A DNA stretch of 9,215 nt from assembly GCA_029245825.1 (NCBI GenBank), contig JAQWON010000046.1, positions 1 through 9,215 of the forward strand, given 5' to 3'. This document shows, piece after piece, positions 8,385 through 9,215 of the stretch. Both the position numbers and the translations under genes were made by a program. This DNA comes from Flavobacteriaceae bacterium (GTDB taxonomy: Bacteria; Bacteroidota; Bacteroidia; Flavobacteriales; Flavobacteriaceae). Under the pieces are notes generated by a model that did no database searches, had not been told where the DNA came from, and saw only the letters and a program-made list of their open reading frames with translations. The stretch's first letter is position 1; every line of letters begins with the position of its first letter.

Positions 8385-9044
8385 TTAAAGAGATTTTAAA
8401 TTCTTTATAACTTCAAATGCAACATTAACTGAATCATCATTCATCAAAATAGTAAATTCATTAGAAGTTGAAATCACTTCGTTTATATTCACACCTTCCC
8501 AGGACAATCTCTGAAAAATAAAATAATATACTCCCGGAATAGTTACATTTTCATTAGGTAATTTAACTGTTATTGCTGATAAATTTTCCAGCTTATCAAT
8601 ACACTCCTCATTTTTAAATAAAGAATCTATTAAATTAGAAACATTATTACTAACTACTATATTAGATTCTCCAACTCCTCTCGAGGATGTATAAAAAACA
8701 TCTTTTCTGTTCTCTATTTCTGATAAAAACTTTGACTGAGTAAAAAGTAATGATTCTGAAAGCTTAAAACAATAATCATTTAGTGAAGAACGAACGGTAA
8801 TTTCTCCTAAATTTTTTAAAATATTTATTATTTTATGAGTAGAAAGGAATTCCTCAGTATCTGAAATACGTTTAAGAGCCATAACAATTGCTCCGCTCTT
8901 AGCTGGTTTTTTTAATGAATTTTCTATGTCCGGTTGAATTATTCTTGCAAGTGAGGTTAAATTAATAATACCCTGAGATAAGGCCGTTGACAGGTAGGGC
9001 TTTGTTTTTATATACTCAGAAACTTGAGAGGCAATTGTTTTCAT
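8385..9044 (-). CDS. ACT-domain protein, kinase-less aspartokinase-like
   Basis: This 219-residue protein has no signal peptide or membrane segment. Residues about 157-217 resemble an aspartokinase-type ACT domain: a first strand (AITVKLP), a helix after IPGVYYFIFQRLSWEGVNI, the segment NEVISTSNEFTILMND and a final helix (VNVAFEVIKNL). Residues about 80-145 may be a second, more degenerate ACT repeat, since SSRGVGESNIVVSNNVSNLIDSLF has a similar strand-helix pattern. The N-terminal 60 residues are helical and could be a small winged-helix or dimerisation module. No amino-acid kinase catalytic domain is present, so it cannot be an aspartate kinase, although I recall similar Flavobacteriia proteins being annotated that way. 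ACT domains bind small effectors, often amino acids, so a sensor or regulator role is the best guess. It is divergent from metG and convergent with mfd. Confidence 0.75.
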   Translation of the reverse strand: MKTIASQVSEYIKTKPYLSTALSQGIINLTSLARIIQPDIENSLKKPAKSGAIVMALKRISDTEEFLSTHKIINILKNLGEITVRSSLNDYCFKLSESLLFTQSKFLSEIENRKDVFYTSSRGVGESNIVVSNNVSNLIDSLFKNEECIDKLENLSAITVKLPNENVTIPGVYYFIFQRLSWEGVNINEVISTSNEFTILMNDDSVNVAFEVIKNLKSL

Positions 9045-9070
9045 TATATTTAAATTTTACATGAATTTAG

Positions 9071-9102
9071 CAAAATTAAACAATTTGTTATTTTTATAAC
9101 AA
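9071..9102 (-). promoter_or_regulatory. Candidate promoter of the ACT-domain gene
   Basis: On the minus strand TAATTTTG (9071-9078) is a perfect TAnnTTTG -7 element, and a TTG (9100-9102) lies 21 nt further upstream, inside the 17-23 nt range accepted for Flavobacteriia. The start of transcription would be near 9064, about 20 nt before the ATG at 9042-9044. The -33 TTG is part of the inverted repeat at 9085-9102, so a protein bound there could control this promoter. Confidence 0.55.
9085..9102. repeat. 7-4-7 inverted repeat between the ACT-domain gene and metG
   Basis: TTGTTAT (9085-9091) and ATAACAA (9096-9102) are perfect inverted copies around a TTTT loop. The site lies in the 111-nt divergent region and its right arm contains the predicted -33 TTG of the ACT-domain gene. 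It is too AT-rich and too far from a gene end to be a terminator, so an operator is more likely than an RNA hairpin. The symmetry is seen; the function is inferred. Confidence 0.4.
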
Positions 9103-9155
9103 CGCTTGTTCTTTAATTCAGAAAATTAAATTCTTTACTTTAGCATAAATTAAAA

Positions 9156-9215
9156 ATGAAAAAACTACCCAAAAGATATACTGTAACTGCTGCTCTTCCA
9201 TATACTAATGGGCCT
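9156..9215 (+). CDS. metG: Methionyl-tRNA synthetase, N-terminal fragment
   Basis: An ATG at 9156-9158 opens a frame that runs to the window edge, giving MKKLPKRYTVTAALPYTNGP. The segment RYTVTAALPYTNGP is the conserved beginning of the class I methionyl-tRNA synthetase Rossmann fold, which normally continues directly into the HIGH-containing motif that binds ATP. The enzyme charges tRNA-Met in the cytoplasm. Only 20 codons are visible, so the rest of the gene, including the KMSKS loop and any C-terminal tRNA-binding domain, is outside the window. No purine-rich ribosome site precedes the start. A TTG at 9106-9108 followed 18 nt later by TAAATTCT is a weak possible promoter. Confidence 0.88.
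   Translation, partial: MKKLPKRYTVTAALPYTNGP

Noticed and set aside
8384..8400. TTTAAA-GAGAT-TTTAAA hairpin as a terminator between mfd and the ACT-domain gene
   Set aside because: The stem has only six A-T pairs and no following U-tract of note; it would be too weak to terminate.
1..9215. Mobile element, CRISPR, prophage, or defence island
   Set aside because: No transposase or phage gene and no direct-repeat array are visible; nearly all the sequence is accounted for by core genes.

Overview
The window is an AT-rich stretch of bacterial chromosome that reads as Bacteroidota, most likely a marine Flavobacteriia-type genome. Three things support this. A textbook Bacteroidota promoter (TTG-N17-TATATTTG) stands in front of the tRNA gene, and perfect TAnnTTTG elements precede two other genes. 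Most starts lack a strong Shine-Dalgarno sequence. The DNA polymerase III alpha subunit carries an N-terminal DnaQ-type exonuclease domain. The species cannot be named from this sequence.

Layout, left to right. Positions 1-71 hold the last codons of an unidentified plus-strand gene. A hairpin at 73-103 can terminate transcription from both sides. On the minus strand, transcribed right to left, lie dnaE (599-4924), trxA (256-573) and tRNA-Asp(GTC) (118-191). dnaE and trxA are 25 nt apart and probably co-transcribed; the tRNA has its own promoter but may also receive read-through. A 192-nt divergent intergenic region (4925-5116) separates dnaE from mfd (5117-8383, plus). mfd converges, with a single spacer base, on a 219-aa ACT-domain protein gene (8385-9044, minus). 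A 111-nt divergent region with a 7-4-7 inverted repeat leads to the first 20 codons of metG (9156 onward, plus), cut by the window edge.

The genes are mainly core information-processing and housekeeping functions: replicative polymerase with built-in proofreading, transcription-coupled repair translocase, thioredoxin, tRNA-Asp and methionyl-tRNA synthetase. The ACT-domain protein is the only complete gene of unclear role. I see no mobile element, CRISPR array, toxin-antitoxin or defence system, and no clear sign of a new system. The points most worth a second look are the exonuclease-polymerase fusion with an eroded PHP site, the kinase-less ACT protein, the TTG start of mfd, and two dyad-symmetric sites in the divergent intergenic regions.
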